From JAJDXO01 sp965213765 (GTDB lineage Bacteria; Pseudomonadota; Alphaproteobacteria; Rhodospirillales; UBA2165), in contig OZ243926.1 of NCBI GenBank assembly GCA_965213765.1, positions 2,418,001 through 2,482,000 on the forward strand: a stretch of DNA of 64,000 bases. Direction: 5' to 3'. The notes beneath the pieces were generated by a model. That model had not been told where the DNA came from and ran no database searches. It saw nothing but the letters and a program-made list of their open reading frames with translations. Shown here in pieces: positions 48,874 to 57,916 of the stretch. The position numbers and the translations under genes were made by a program. Within the stretch, counting starts at the first letter, position 1; every line of letters begins with the position of its first letter.

Positions 48874-50049
48874 ATGCGCACACAAGTGGCGATTATCGGC
48901 GGCGGCCCGGCGGGGCTGATGCTCTCGCACCTGCTGCACCTGGACGGCATCGACAGCATCGTGGTCGAGAAACACCCGCGGGAGCATGTGCTGCAGCGCA
49001 TCCGGGCGGGCGTCCTCGAAGCGGGCTCGGTACAGCTCCTGCGCGATGTCGGCCTCGGCGGGCGCATGGACGCCGAAGGCCACCCCCATGACGGCGCCTA
49101 TATCGTCTGGAAGGGCGAGCAGAAGGTCCTCATCGACACCGCCAAATACACCGGCAAGCAAATGATGGCCTACGGCCAGACCGCCATCACCGAGGACCTC
49201 TATGCCGCCCGCGACCGGGACGGCGGGCAGATCATCGATGAAGCCCAAAGCGTGGCGCTCCACGACCTCACCACCGACGAGCCCTTCGTCACCTTCGAGA
49301 AGGACCGCAACGTGGAACGCATCGAGTGTGATTTCGTCGCGGGTTGCGACGGCTTTCATGGGGTCAGCCGGCGCTGCATTCCATCGTCCACACTGGTGAA
49401 CTACGACAAGAGCTACCCCTTCGGCTGGCTCGGCATCCTGTCGGAAACCCGGCCGCTGCCGGATATCGTCTATGCCAACCACGAACGGGGTTTCGCCCTT
49501 GCCTCCCAACGCTCGGAGCGGATGAGCCGCTACTACATTCAGTGCCCGCTCGACAATTCCGTCGAGGAATGGCCGGACGACCGGTTCTGGGAGGAATTGA
49601 AAGCGCGCTTCCCGGCGGACATGGCGGACGCCATCGAGACCGGCCCGTCGATCGAGAAGTCCATCGCGCCGCTGCGCAGCTTCGTCTCCGAGCCCATGCG
49701 CTACGGGCGCCTGTTCACCGCCGGCGACGCCGCGCATATCGTGCCGCCCACCGGAGCCAAGGGGCTCAATCTCGCCTTTTCGGATGTTTGGTACCTGTCG
49801 CGGGGCCTGATCCGCCGCTACAAGGACGATAAGGACGATCTGCTCGACACGTATTCGGAAACCGCGCTGCGCCGCGTGTGGGGGGCCGAGCGGATGTCCT
49901 GGTACCTGACCCGGCTGCTGCACCTGTTCCCGGACGACAATCCGTTCGATCAGCGGACCCGCGAGGATGAACTGGATTACGTGGCGCGCTCGGAAAACGC
50001 CATGGCGGCGCTCGCCGAACAATATGTCGGACTGCCCTACGAGATGTAA
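48874..50049 (+). CDS. pobA: 4-hydroxybenzoate 3-monooxygenase
   Basis: A 391-residue flavoprotein hydroxylase: FAD fold MRTQVAIIGGGPAGLMLSH, the PobA-typical RIRAGVLEAGSV, the DG motif (VAGCDGFHGVSR), and GRLFTAGDAAHIVPPTGAKG. It turns 4-hydroxybenzoate into protocatechuate using NAD(P)H and O2. The ATG at 48874 has GGGAG six bases upstream; a longer frame from 48787 was rejected. The LigA/LigB pair at 24-25 kb could in principle cleave the product. No pcaHG gene is seen. Confidence 0.93.
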   Translation: MRTQVAIIGGGPAGLMLSHLLHLDGIDSIVVEKHPREHVLQRIRAGVLEAGSVQLLRDVGLGGRMDAEGHPHDGAYIVWKGEQKVLIDTAKYTGKQMMAYGQTAITEDLYAARDRDGGQIIDEAQSVALHDLTTDEPFVTFEKDRNVERIECDFVAGCDGFHGVSRRCIPSSTLVNYDKSYPFGWLGILSETRPLPDIVYANHERGFALASQRSERMSRYYIQCPLDNSVEEWPDDRFWEELKARFPADMADAIETGPSIEKSIAPLRSFVSEPMRYGRLFTAGDAAHIVPPTGAKGLNLAFSDVWYLSRGLIRRYKDDKDDLLDTYSETALRRVWGAERMSWYLTRLLHLFPDDNPFDQRTREDELDYVARSENAMAALAEQYVGLPYEM

Positions 50050-50053
50050 GCCC

Positions 50054-50336
50054 TAGGGTCCGGACTCAATTAGGGGATTCTCCTTTTTACGCCCTCTCCC
50101 CCGGGAAGGGGGCGAGGGAACCCGATGCGGCAACGCGACTACTCCCTCTCCCTCTCTGAGGGAGAGGGCCGGGGTGAGGGTGATATGGAAATTCCCCCTC
50201 ACCCGGCTATGGCTATGGCTCGCAGGCTCGCCAACCCTTCGCATCCCTCTCCCCCTGACGGGGGCGAGGGACCTTGTCCCGCACCGTCCTCATCGCCGCA
50301 ACACTCCCATGGCGGCTAAATTAAGTCCCGACCCTA
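50054..50336. mobile_element. MITE-like element with terminal inverted repeats
   Basis: The ends are TAGGGTCCGGACTCAATTAG (from 50054) and, on the opposite strand from 50336, TAGGGTCGGGACTTAATTTA, an imperfect inverted repeat of about 20 bases. Ends of GGGTC bordered by TA suit an IS630/Tc1-type MITE. The inside is non-coding and includes GC-rich palindromes (CCCTCTCTGAGGG region and several CTCTCCCCC... blocks). It begins four bases after the pobA stop. Confidence 0.65.
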
Positions 50337-51302
50337 GAGCTCGTGCTGCCGTTTCTGCCGGGAATTCCGGAACGCCGAGATAGGCGGCATCAGGTAACGC
50401 CGTGTCTCCGATTCATCGGGCGGCGGCGCATCGCCGACCGGCCGATCCCCCTTGACGGTGACACGCTCCATCAGCCGCCGATTGGGATAGTAGTCGTGCA
50501 GGGCCGAATGCTGCGCGGACCGGTTATCCCAAAACACCACCATGTCGGGCTGCCAACGGTGCCGGTAATGGTACTCATGGCGGAGGGTCTTCTTGTACAG
50601 CATCTCCAGCACCACCCGGCTTTCGTCCGCCTCCATCCCCTTGATGTGGGTGGTAAACTGAGGGTTGACGTAGATTGCTTTCCTGCCGGTTACCGGGTGG
50701 ACGCGCACCACCGGATGAACGGCGGGCCGATAGACCTCTTCGTACTCATTGAGCTTGGCCCGGCCCTCCGGGGTATCGGCAAACAGGTCCTTGAACGGCA
50801 GAAAATCGTGCACCGCCTCGAGCCCCGACAGGAACGCCTGCCAACGGTCCGAGAGGCCGTCATAGAGCGCGGCCATGCTGCAGAAATTGGTGTCGCCGCC
50901 CACTGCGGGGATTTCCTTGCAGCAAAGCATGGTGCCCATGGGCGGTTCTTCGCGAAAAGTCTCGTCGGTATGCCAGATATCGGTCGGCGCCGGCGGATTG
51001 TTTTCCTTGTTGTCGTAGACGATGAGCTCCGGGTTGTCCTCGGTGCTGCTCGAGAACGGGTGGACGGTCAGCTCGCCGAAATATCCGCCAAACCGGCGCA
51101 GGTCATCGGAGGAGATTTTCTGATCGGGGAGCACCAGCACCCCGAATTCCGCGTGCGCGCGCGACAGTTCGGCCTGCAGTTCCGCGCTCAGCGGCCGCGA
51201 CAGATCAATTCCGGTGATCTCGGCGCCCAGAAAGACGCCGACCGGCCGCACCGGAAAGGAATACTCGGTGGTGGATTGCAATCCGGTGACGAGATCGTCC
51301 AT
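50334..51302 (-). CDS. TauD/TfdA-family Fe(II)/2-oxoglutarate dioxygenase
   Basis: A 322-residue enzyme with the iron-binding pair in DIWHTDETF, the distal His in SAQHSALHDYYP, and the 2-oxoglutarate-binding Arg in LMERVTVKGDRP. It hydroxylates a small acid or related compound, coupled to decarboxylation of 2-oxoglutarate; taurine, 2,4-D-like compounds and others are used by relatives. The ATG at 51302 has GGGAGG eight bases upstream. Its stop codon lies in the terminal repeat of the neighbouring MITE-like element, so its tail may have been altered by the insertion. Confidence 0.9.
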   Translation of the reverse strand: MDDLVTGLQSTTEYSFPVRPVGVFLGAEITGIDLSRPLSAELQAELSRAHAEFGVLVLPDQKISSDDLRRFGGYFGELTVHPFSSSTEDNPELIVYDNKENNPPAPTDIWHTDETFREEPPMGTMLCCKEIPAVGGDTNFCSMAALYDGLSDRWQAFLSGLEAVHDFLPFKDLFADTPEGRAKLNEYEEVYRPAVHPVVRVHPVTGRKAIYVNPQFTTHIKGMEADESRVVLEMLYKKTLRHEYHYRHRWQPDMVVFWDNRSAQHSALHDYYPNRRLMERVTVKGDRPVGDAPPPDESETRRYLMPPISAFRNSRQKRQHEL

Positions 51303-51403
51303 TGACTTGCCCTCCCAACAAACCGCCGTCACTTCGCCATTGACGAAAGAGTAGGACGGAATTTTGCCGGCGTCCATATCACGGGCGGAAATGTCCGAAA
51401 CGG

Positions 51404-52318
51404 CTACATCCGCGCCTGCAGCTTCCGCACGGCGACCATCTCGTCGCAGGCCCGGATCAACTGGTCGAGGGTCGACACCCCGCGGGCCTCCAGCCGTTCC
51501 AGCATGGCGGCGAAAATCCGGGCAGTCGCCACCGCATCGCCCAGGGCCGAATGCCGGTTCTCGATGGTTACGCCGTGCCGCTTGGCAATGGTCTCCAAGC
51601 TATGATCGTCGGTGTCGCGATCGAGAAACACGGAGATCAGCAGCGTGTCCAGCACCACATGGTCGAACCGGGCGCCGGTCTCGGCTTCTTTCAGTTTCAA
51701 AAACGTCAGGTCGAAGGCGGCGTTGTGGGCCACCAGTACGGTGTCGCCGACGAACACCCGGAAGCGCGGTACCACTGAATTTGCACCCGGCTTACCGGCA
51801 ACTACATCATCGGTGATTCCGTGGATACGGATAGACGCCTTGGGGATATCCATTCCCGGGTTGATAAATTCGTCAAAGGAGCGGGATTCGGTCACCTCGC
51901 CGCCGTGGACGCCGACCGCGCCGATGGAAATCAGCTCGTCCCCTTGTGATGGCCTGAGACCGGTGGTTTCCGTATCGAAGACCGTGAAATCCAGCGACCG
52001 CAGGGTCCGGCCATCCAGCTCCTGCATGTGCCGGGGCAAATCCAGAAGGCTGTAATCAAAGAACTCGGGCCGCTCGGGCAAGGCACCGGCATCGAGCTCC
52101 CGGCGATGCAATTCGCGGTTCAGCCAGCTCCAGGCGCAAACACAGATAACGGCGGTAACCGCAAATATCCAGACCACCAGATGCAACGCCTGGTCGGCGC
52201 CCTGACCCGCGCCAAGAACGAGCCATGCGGCAGCGGAGGCGGCAGCGGCGAGGACGACGCCCAAAACCGCCATCCAGAGGCCTGCGAGGCTGCGCGTACT
52301 GAGCCGGGATATTTTCAT
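51404..52318 (-). CDS. Membrane-anchored DnaQ-type 3'-5' exonuclease
   Basis: A 304-residue protein with two N-terminal hydrophobic segments (about residues 12-36 and 46-66), a linker, and a DEDDh exonuclease domain: FDTETTGL (Exo I), HNAAFDLTFL (Exo II), HSALGDAVATA (Exo III, His and Asp). It resembles the epsilon-like exonucleases that occur beside CBS/DUF294 proteins. It removes nucleotides from 3' ends; the membrane anchor suggests a role outside the replisome. Its start is 49 bases after the stop of the CBS gene. Confidence 0.9.
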   Translation of the reverse strand: MKISRLSTRSLAGLWMAVLGVVLAAAASAAAWLVLGAGQGADQALHLVVWIFAVTAVICVCAWSWLNRELHRRELDAGALPERPEFFDYSLLDLPRHMQELDGRTLRSLDFTVFDTETTGLRPSQGDELISIGAVGVHGGEVTESRSFDEFINPGMDIPKASIRIHGITDDVVAGKPGANSVVPRFRVFVGDTVLVAHNAAFDLTFLKLKEAETGARFDHVVLDTLLISVFLDRDTDDHSLETIAKRHGVTIENRHSALGDAVATARIFAAMLERLEARGVSTLDQLIRACDEMVAVRKLQARM

Positions 52319-52366
52319 GCCCTTCGTCCCCCAACGCCGTGCCCCGTCAGCATAAGCAGTGTGCCA

Positions 52367-53902
52367 TCAATAGAGCTCGCCGCCGAATTCGAACTTGATC
52401 CGGGTCAAAAGGTCCTCGACGGTCTTGAGCGCATCTCTTAGTTGACGCCGAACCCGGCGCGAGAGTGATTTCGGGTGAATGTGATAGCTGGGCGATGCGC
52501 CGGCCCGCGCCTCGGCGACCTGGCGGGAGAGAATCAAATTGGACAAATAGACGTAGGCCGCCGTCAGGTCTTCGTGATCCGCCGTGTTGAGCATCCCGAT
52601 GCTCTTGAGGCCGTCCATCCGGGCCAGCGTCGAGGTCGCCGTCACTCCCTCGCGGAGAGACAGGAGGCGAATACTCTGAACCAAGGGAAATGTTCCATGA
52701 AGCTTGAGATCCATCTTGCCCTTGTCGGGCCCCGCATCGCTGCTCGTCGCCCAGCGGCCGAAGGACCGGAGCGCCGTGCCGTGATCGCGGTCAGCGGCAA
52801 ACAGCCGGCGCAGGAACGGCTCGTTATGGTCCATAAGACGGGTGACGTAACCGCGCAGTTCCCGACCCAACGACACCTCGCCTGATGCCGGCTGAAAATC
52901 GAAAAAAATATCGAAATCGAGAAACGCCTGATTGGTCGTCGCGGCGTTCCATTTGTCCACCTGCGCCTTCCATCCCGAAAGTGTCTGACGCCAAAGGGGA
53001 TTGGACGCCATGACGTCCCCATTGCAAAACGGCAGGCCGGCCGCGTCGAGGTCTCTGGACAACCGTGTGGCCAACTCGACAAACCACGGATCGGCGGACT
53101 CTACTTCGTCAGAGCCGGCATCCGCGATGATGAAGCCGTAATCCTGGTCCGGCGACAGGTAGTTCTCGCCCCGTCCCCCGGAACCCATGATGACCATGCA
53201 AAATTGCAGTGGGGCGGCGCCCAATCCCTCGTTCTCCATCTCGGCCGCATTGAGCGTAAGCAAATCCTGGTAGAGCCCGTTGTTCATGTGGGTTAGGAGC
53301 GCCTGAATTTCCGGCGCCTTCACGCCTTCTTCCAGCAACTCGCCCGCCAGATCACTCGCGGCGGCCTTGGTTTCCCGCAATCCCTCACGGGTCCGTTCGT
53401 AGGCAAAGGAATCCACGCGGGTGACGAGATCACTCGCCGCCGTCGCCATCACCCGATGCAGGTCGAGCACCCCGGATAGTTTGCCTTCGCGGTCGACCAC
53501 CGGCAGGTGACGGTGCCCGAAGCGGCGCATTCGCGCCAGCGCCACGTAGAGGGGATCGCTTTCGGCCGCCGTCCGGAGCGGATAGGACATGATGTCCGAC
53601 GCCCGCTGCGCGGCATCCGCCCGGAAGGCGATCCGCCGCACCACATCCTGTTCCGTCACGATGCCCTGGGGCGCCCCCTCCGAATCCGCGAGCACGACGG
53701 CCGAGAGCTTTTGAGTGCTCATGATGCCGACGAGGTCCTGCAACGGATCGTTCGGAGACAACCCGGAAGGTGTCTTCCGCATGTGGTCCCGGACGGTCTG
53801 AAAAAACACCCGCGTTGCCGGAGATCCCTGGCTCATCTGCGCTTCGGCCGGGTCCGGACGCACCGGATCGTCGGCCACCCTGTTTTGATCCACCTCCGCC
53901 AC
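52367..53902 (-). CDS. CBS-domain protein with DUF294 nucleotidyltransferase-like domain
   Basis: A 511-residue protein. Two CBS motifs lie at about 30-145 (LSAVVLADSEGAPQGIVTEQ, LPVVDREGKLSGVLDLHR) and probably bind an adenine nucleotide. The DUF294 domain follows with IMGSGGRGENYLSPDQDYGF, which keeps the GS...D.D nucleotidyltransferase pattern, and a helical C-terminal domain completes the family layout. GTG at 53902 has GGGAGAG upstream and is preferred over a frame from 53947; ATG 53836 is another option. It forms a unit with the exonuclease gene downstream, a pairing seen in many Proteobacteria. Confidence 0.88.
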   Translation of the reverse strand: MAEVDQNRVADDPVRPDPAEAQMSQGSPATRVFFQTVRDHMRKTPSGLSPNDPLQDLVGIMSTQKLSAVVLADSEGAPQGIVTEQDVVRRIAFRADAAQRASDIMSYPLRTAAESDPLYVALARMRRFGHRHLPVVDREGKLSGVLDLHRVMATAASDLVTRVDSFAYERTREGLRETKAAASDLAGELLEEGVKAPEIQALLTHMNNGLYQDLLTLNAAEMENEGLGAAPLQFCMVIMGSGGRGENYLSPDQDYGFIIADAGSDEVESADPWFVELATRLSRDLDAAGLPFCNGDVMASNPLWRQTLSGWKAQVDKWNAATTNQAFLDFDIFFDFQPASGEVSLGRELRGYVTRLMDHNEPFLRRLFAADRDHGTALRSFGRWATSSDAGPDKGKMDLKLHGTFPLVQSIRLLSLREGVTATSTLARMDGLKSIGMLNTADHEDLTAAYVYLSNLILSRQVAEARAGASPSYHIHPKSLSRRVRRQLRDALKTVEDLLTRIKFEFGGELY

Positions 53903-54192
53903 GGTAGCATCTCTCCCGGCGCGCCGACAGGTGTGGAAACGGCCCATTCATGTGACCGGGATCACAACCCAAATGACTGAAATTGTGCCTCTTTATGGCG
54001 CCAAATGGTTCGGCATGTCCAAAGGCCGGAAACTCGACTGCAATTTCATCCCGATGCTCAAGGCGGCGACGGGACCGGGTCGCGTTGGAGATACCATCCG
54101 GGTGCATGGCCAACCCGTTATCCCTGCGATTGGAACCGGCGCCGACGGCGTCTATGATCGTCATAAGACTGTAATGGGGCACCCGAGAACCG

Positions 54193-54591
54193 ATGACCGA
54201 CAAACTAATCAAGACCGAAGAAGAATGGCGCAGCCAATTGACGCCGGAGCAGTATCAGGTGACGCGCCTGAAGGGGACCGAGCAGGCCTTCACCGGCATC
54301 TATGCTCATAGCAAAGAGCCGGGCATTTACCATTGCATCTGCTGCGATCAACCTTTGTTCGATTCCAATACCAAATTTGAGTCGGGCACAGGCTGGCCGA
54401 GCTTCTTCCAGCCGTTGACCGAGGACTCGGTCGCCGAGGAACGGGACGTCAGCTACGGGATGATCCGGACCGAGGCGCTCTGCAGCCGCTGCGACGCCCA
54501 TCTCGGCCATGTCTTTCCCGACGGCCCGGCGCCGACAGGCCTCCGGTACTGCATGAACTCCGCGTCGCTCAATCTGAAGCCCAAGGAATAG
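54193..54591 (+). CDS. msrB: Peptide-methionine (R)-S-oxide reductase
   Basis: A 132-residue MsrB. Two CxxC zinc pairs are present (HCICCDQPLF and LCSRCDAHLG), as are SGTGWPSFF and the catalytic Cys in LRYCMNSASL. It reduces the R form of methionine sulfoxide in proteins using thioredoxin. Twenty bases separate it from the EamA gene downstream. Confidence 0.95.
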   Translation: MTDKLIKTEEEWRSQLTPEQYQVTRLKGTEQAFTGIYAHSKEPGIYHCICCDQPLFDSNTKFESGTGWPSFFQPLTEDSVAEERDVSYGMIRTEALCSRCDAHLGHVFPDGPAPTGLRYCMNSASLNLKPKE

Positions 54592-54610
54592 GCGATCCAC
54601 CGCCGGCCTC

Positions 54611-55567
54611 ATGGCTGACACCGGGCATCCCGAGGCTTCCGGCGCAGACGGAAAGCCGCGATTCACCAGCAACGTTCTCGGCTTTGCCGCCATGACCCTG
54701 GGCATGGGAGCGATGGTCAGCGTCGACGGGTTCGTCAAACAGATCGGTAACGAACTGCACCCGGTTGAGATCGTTTTCTTCCGCAACTTCTTCGGATTGG
54801 TGGCGCTAACCCCTCTCATGCTCCGCCAGGGGACACGTCTCTGGCACACTCGGAACATCAAGCTCCATGCAGGCCGCGGCCTGATTCACGCGGCATCCAT
54901 GGTGTGCTGGTTTTGGGCGCTGCTGTTTGTCCCGTTGGCAGAGGCAACGGCGATTTCATTCATGCTGCCCGTCTTCGCCACCCTGGGCGCCATTTTATTC
55001 CTCGCCGAACCCAGCCGGGGCGGAAGATGGTTGGCCGTCGGCTTGGGATTCGCCGGCATGCTGATCATTATACGGCCGGGCTTTGAGGCCATCAGCATCG
55101 GCATGCTGCTGGTGGTCGCCTCCAGCATCGGCGCGGGCACCTCCAAGGTGATGACCAAGGTATTGGTTCGTACGGACGATCCTACGACCATCGTCGCTTA
55201 TCTGACGCTGTTCATCACCGTATTCAGCTTCATCCCGTCGTTGTTCGTGTGGCGCTGGCCGAGTATGGACGCGCTTTGGATGCTGGGGGTCATCGGCGTA
55301 CTCGGTGTCCTTGGCCATGGTTTCATGACCTGGTCCTACCGTCTCGGCGAAATCACGGCGGTGGAGCCGGCCTACTTTACCCGGCTGATATGGGCAGCCT
55401 TAATCGGATATTTCGTCTTTCAGGAGGTTCCCGGCATCTGGACCTGGGCGGGCGCGGCGGTGATCGTGGCCGGCGCCGTGTGGCTCATTCAGGTGGAAAC
55501 CAAAGAGGCGCGAGCCAAAGCCCGCGCCGCCGGTGGTTCCGATTCCGCGACTAGCGGAGAGCGTTAA
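54611..55567 (+). CDS. EamA/DMT-family transporter
   Basis: A 318-residue membrane protein with ten predicted helices in two repeated EamA halves (for example MTLGMGAMVSVDGFVKQIG, FRNFFGLVALTPLMLRQG and, in half two, AYFTRLIWAALIGYFVF). These are exporters of metabolites or amino acids; the substrate is unknown. Its last 17 bases overlap the convergent dienelactone hydrolase gene. Confidence 0.9.
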   Translation: MADTGHPEASGADGKPRFTSNVLGFAAMTLGMGAMVSVDGFVKQIGNELHPVEIVFFRNFFGLVALTPLMLRQGTRLWHTRNIKLHAGRGLIHAASMVCWFWALLFVPLAEATAISFMLPVFATLGAILFLAEPSRGGRWLAVGLGFAGMLIIIRPGFEAISIGMLLVVASSIGAGTSKVMTKVLVRTDDPTTIVAYLTLFITVFSFIPSLFVWRWPSMDALWMLGVIGVLGVLGHGFMTWSYRLGEITAVEPAYFTRLIWAALIGYFVFQEVPGIWTWAGAAVIVAGAVWLIQVETKEARAKARAAGGSDSATSGER

Positions 55568-56243
55568 GGAGTTCCTTGGTCCGCGTCATCGATGCTTCGT
55601 AGGCCGCCGCATCCCACGCCGGCGCATGCCGGGACGTGTAGCCGTGTTTCACATCCGGATAGAGATGAAGCTCCAATAGGTCATTGCCATCCGCCGCATC
55701 CTGAATTTGGTCCAACACCTCCTGCGGCGCCGCCTGGTCGTCGGTGCCGAAATGGATACTCACGGGCGCCTTGATACCAGCGATGTCATCGTACCAATCC
55801 TGCATGGCGGAACCGTGATAGGAAAACCCGGCATCGAGGCCCATCCGCGCCGGACCGATATACGCATAGGGTCCGCCATAGCAGAAACCGGCCACGGCCA
55901 CCTTTCCATTGCACTCGGGGCGGGATTTCAGATCGTTAGCCGCGTCCGCCACGTCCTCGACACCCTTTTCGATCAGATCATAGCGCGGCTGGGCTCGCTC
56001 CCGGGCCCGCTCGTCACCCAATTCCAAAGGGCCGGGCAAATCGGTGCGCCAAAAAAAGTCCGGCGCGGATACCGCAAAACCGGCCTCGCCAAGCTCATCG
56101 CAAATCGCTTTGAGGCTCGGGCCGACCCCGAAAACATCCGCCACCATGACGATCCCGGGCGCCGGACCGCCATCGGGTGTGACCACGTAGGAATCGAATT
56201 CCCCGCCGCCGCTTGAGGTGAGCTTGATATCGGTTCCGGCCAT
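55551..56243 (-). CDS. Dienelactone hydrolase family protein
   Basis: A 230-residue alpha/beta hydrolase with a Cys nucleophile in VAGFCYGGPYA, the acid in FGTDDQAAP and His in DVKHGYTSRH, the catalytic triad of dienelactone hydrolases. The Glu that arms the Cys in the classic enzyme (QEIFG) is Asp here (ADVFG). It may open lactones from aromatic degradation, but many paralogues have other substrates. Confidence 0.9.
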   Translation of the reverse strand: MAGTDIKLTSSGGGEFDSYVVTPDGGPAPGIVMVADVFGVGPSLKAICDELGEAGFAVSAPDFFWRTDLPGPLELGDERARERAQPRYDLIEKGVEDVADAANDLKSRPECNGKVAVAGFCYGGPYAYIGPARMGLDAGFSYHGSAMQDWYDDIAGIKAPVSIHFGTDDQAAPQEVLDQIQDAADGNDLLELHLYPDVKHGYTSRHAPAWDAAAYEASMTRTKELLNALR

Positions 56244-56356
56244 GTGTTCCTCCCTGATCCGGTCAATTGGCTGAGTGCATTATGAAGCGGCGTGCGCGCC
56301 TGTCCATAGGGTCCGTATGGGGATACGATTTCCGCGACAATCATCAAGGCAGCCCA

Positions 56357-56812
56357 ATGATCACCATTTGCGGACGCGCCTCCTCCATCAATGTGCAAAA
56401 GGCGGTATGGACAGCTGCCGAGTTGGGCCTCGAGGTCGACCGGGTCGACGCCGACGGGACCATCGGCAGCATCGATACGCCGGACTATCGGAAACTGAAT
56501 CCCTTCGCCCTAGCTCCGACGTTGGCCGAAGACGGGCTCGTCCTCGGCCAATCTCTCGCCATTGTCCGTTATCTGGCCCGCAAATACGGTCCGGGAACCC
56601 TGTTGCCGGAGGACCCCGATGCGGCCGCGCGGGCGGATGCCTGGATGGAATGGGGGAATGCGGCGATGAGGCATAAAATGATTGCGTCATGGCCGGGCCC
56701 ACCGGACCGGCTTCGCCGGCCGGAGGACAAACCGCGACCCGGCCATCCACGTGTACCGCCGGCCGCGAGGCGTGGATCACCGGGTCAAATAAGGTCAATT
56801 CGGACGAATTGA
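56357..56812 (+). pseudogene. Glutathione S-transferase gene truncated by repeat insertion
   Basis: The first ~109 codons encode the thioredoxin-like domain (ASSINVQKAVWTAAELGLEV, GQSLAIVRYLARKYGPGTLL) and the first helix of the C-terminal domain (ADAWMEWGNAAM). At about 56685 the gene runs into a palindromic repeat and the remaining 42 codons (Arg/Pro-rich) are derived from it. Normal GSTs have ~200 residues, so the substrate-binding helices are lost and the product is likely inactive. Confidence 0.75.
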
Positions 56813-56829
56813 CCGACCCGGTGATGACG
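56685..56829. repeat. Palindromic intergenic repeat within the truncated GST gene
   Basis: The element starts CGTCATGGCCGGG and ends CCCGGTGATGACG, imperfect inverted ends, with inner blocks GACCCGGCCATCCACG and CGTGGATCACCGGGTC and a central AATTCGGACGAATT hairpin. Repeats of this flavour are widespread between alphaproteobacterial genes. Confidence 0.7.
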
Positions 56830-56865
56830 ACTTGCGGGTGAGCGGGGAGAGGAGGCTTGCCATGC

Positions 56866-56932
56866 GTTCCCTCGCCCCCGTCAGGGGGAGAGGGCGCAAA
56901 AAGGAGAATCCCCTAATTGAGTACAGACCCTA
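56866..56932 (-). repeat. Partial second copy of the MITE-like repeat, inverted
   Basis: Read on the minus strand from 56932, the sequence begins TAGGGTCTGTACTCAATTAG and stays nearly identical to 50054-50121 for about 67 bases (a handful of differences). The other end of the element is not present; the copy fades into the palindromic repeat on its left. Confidence 0.8.
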
Positions 56933-56969
56933 GAGCAGTTTCCGGCGCCCGGAAGGCCCCGCGCCAAGT

Positions 56970-57809
56970 TTACGCAGGCGCCCAAAACGCTATGGTGCGC
57001 ATCTCGATGGATTGACGGGGCGGCGCGCCTTCCGGTGTTGTCGGGTCGTCAAACGACGTGTGTGCCGTCCAGCGGGCCCGTCCATCGGTCCCGGATTCGT
57101 AGACTTTGAATACGATGGCCTCGTCCCGGGTCATTTTGGGGAAGTAAAACCACTGATGATCCGGGTTGTGCTGGACCTGGTAAGTTTCCCCCACCCGGTT
57201 GGGATACCGGCGCTCCGAGGCGATGAGATCAGCTTCCGTCAAGCTCCGCGCATCGGCGATCGCCAGCGGATTGGATTCGATGGGCTTGTTGATGGCTCGC
57301 CACACCTGAACGATGGCGAAACGGTGCTTGAGCAACTCCTCCGCCCGGTCGGGCATCAGATCCCGGACCCGCTGCGGCCCTGACCATTCCGTATAGTCGT
57401 TGTGCACCCGTAGAACCGGCTCGCGGATCAGCTTGGCCTCCTGTTCCTCCCGATCCCCGGTCCGCAGGGTGTGATCGAAGACGTGAACCCAGTTGCAGCC
57501 GGTCCGTTCCTTGATCAACGCCTCGACCTCCGGATAGTAGACGGATGTCAACTCGTCGGCGTCGAAGAAGTCATTCATTCGGGTCGGATGATCGACGAAC
57601 TCGAAACCGTTGACGTCGAGGTCAAACCGGTCACGGACCAGCCGCCCGTTGGAGATTTTCATCTCATGTCCGGCAAACTCACCCTTGTAGACCCGCTTGA
57701 GGTTGCCCTCTTCCATGGTTTCGTTGACCGGCTTGACTCCGGTATCGATTGAATAGACGAGATCGGCGGTGATGGCGTCGGCCTCAGCGGCCGCGGCGAA
57801 CTGATCCAT
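56970..57809 (-). CDS. CmcJ/NvfI-family oxidoreductase-like protein
   Basis: A 279-residue protein resembling the CmcJ/NvfI family, known from cephamycin 7-alpha-methoxylation (CmcJ) and fungal meroterpenoid enzymes (NvfI): WVHVFDHTLR, VLRVHNDYTEWSGPQRVRD, VWRAINKPIESNPLAIADA and HTSFDDPTTP segments are typical. His/Asp in the HNDYT motif could be iron ligands of a 2-oxoglutarate-like dioxygenase fold. Start at ATG 57809; another ATG is at 57821. No antibiotic-type cluster surrounds it, so a catabolic or tailoring role is equally possible. Confidence 0.75.
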   Translation of the reverse strand: MDQFAAAAEADAITADLVYSIDTGVKPVNETMEEGNLKRVYKGEFAGHEMKISNGRLVRDRFDLDVNGFEFVDHPTRMNDFFDADELTSVYYPEVEALIKERTGCNWVHVFDHTLRTGDREEQEAKLIREPVLRVHNDYTEWSGPQRVRDLMPDRAEELLKHRFAIVQVWRAINKPIESNPLAIADARSLTEADLIASERRYPNRVGETYQVQHNPDHQWFYFPKMTRDEAIVFKVYESGTDGRARWTAHTSFDDPTTPEGAPPRQSIEMRTIAFWAPA

Positions 57810-57916
57810 GGGTGCCCCCAAAGAAATTTTCCTGTACCACTAGTTTAACACTGTATCCGCTGGTACCGCCCCTGCAAGCATCCCAAAGGCATAGGCCGTT
57901 CCCCGGTCACGGTCGG

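Noticed and set aside
48841..50022. 393-codon minus-strand frame opposite pobA
   Set aside because: Antisense to a protein with complete 4-hydroxybenzoate hydroxylase motifs.
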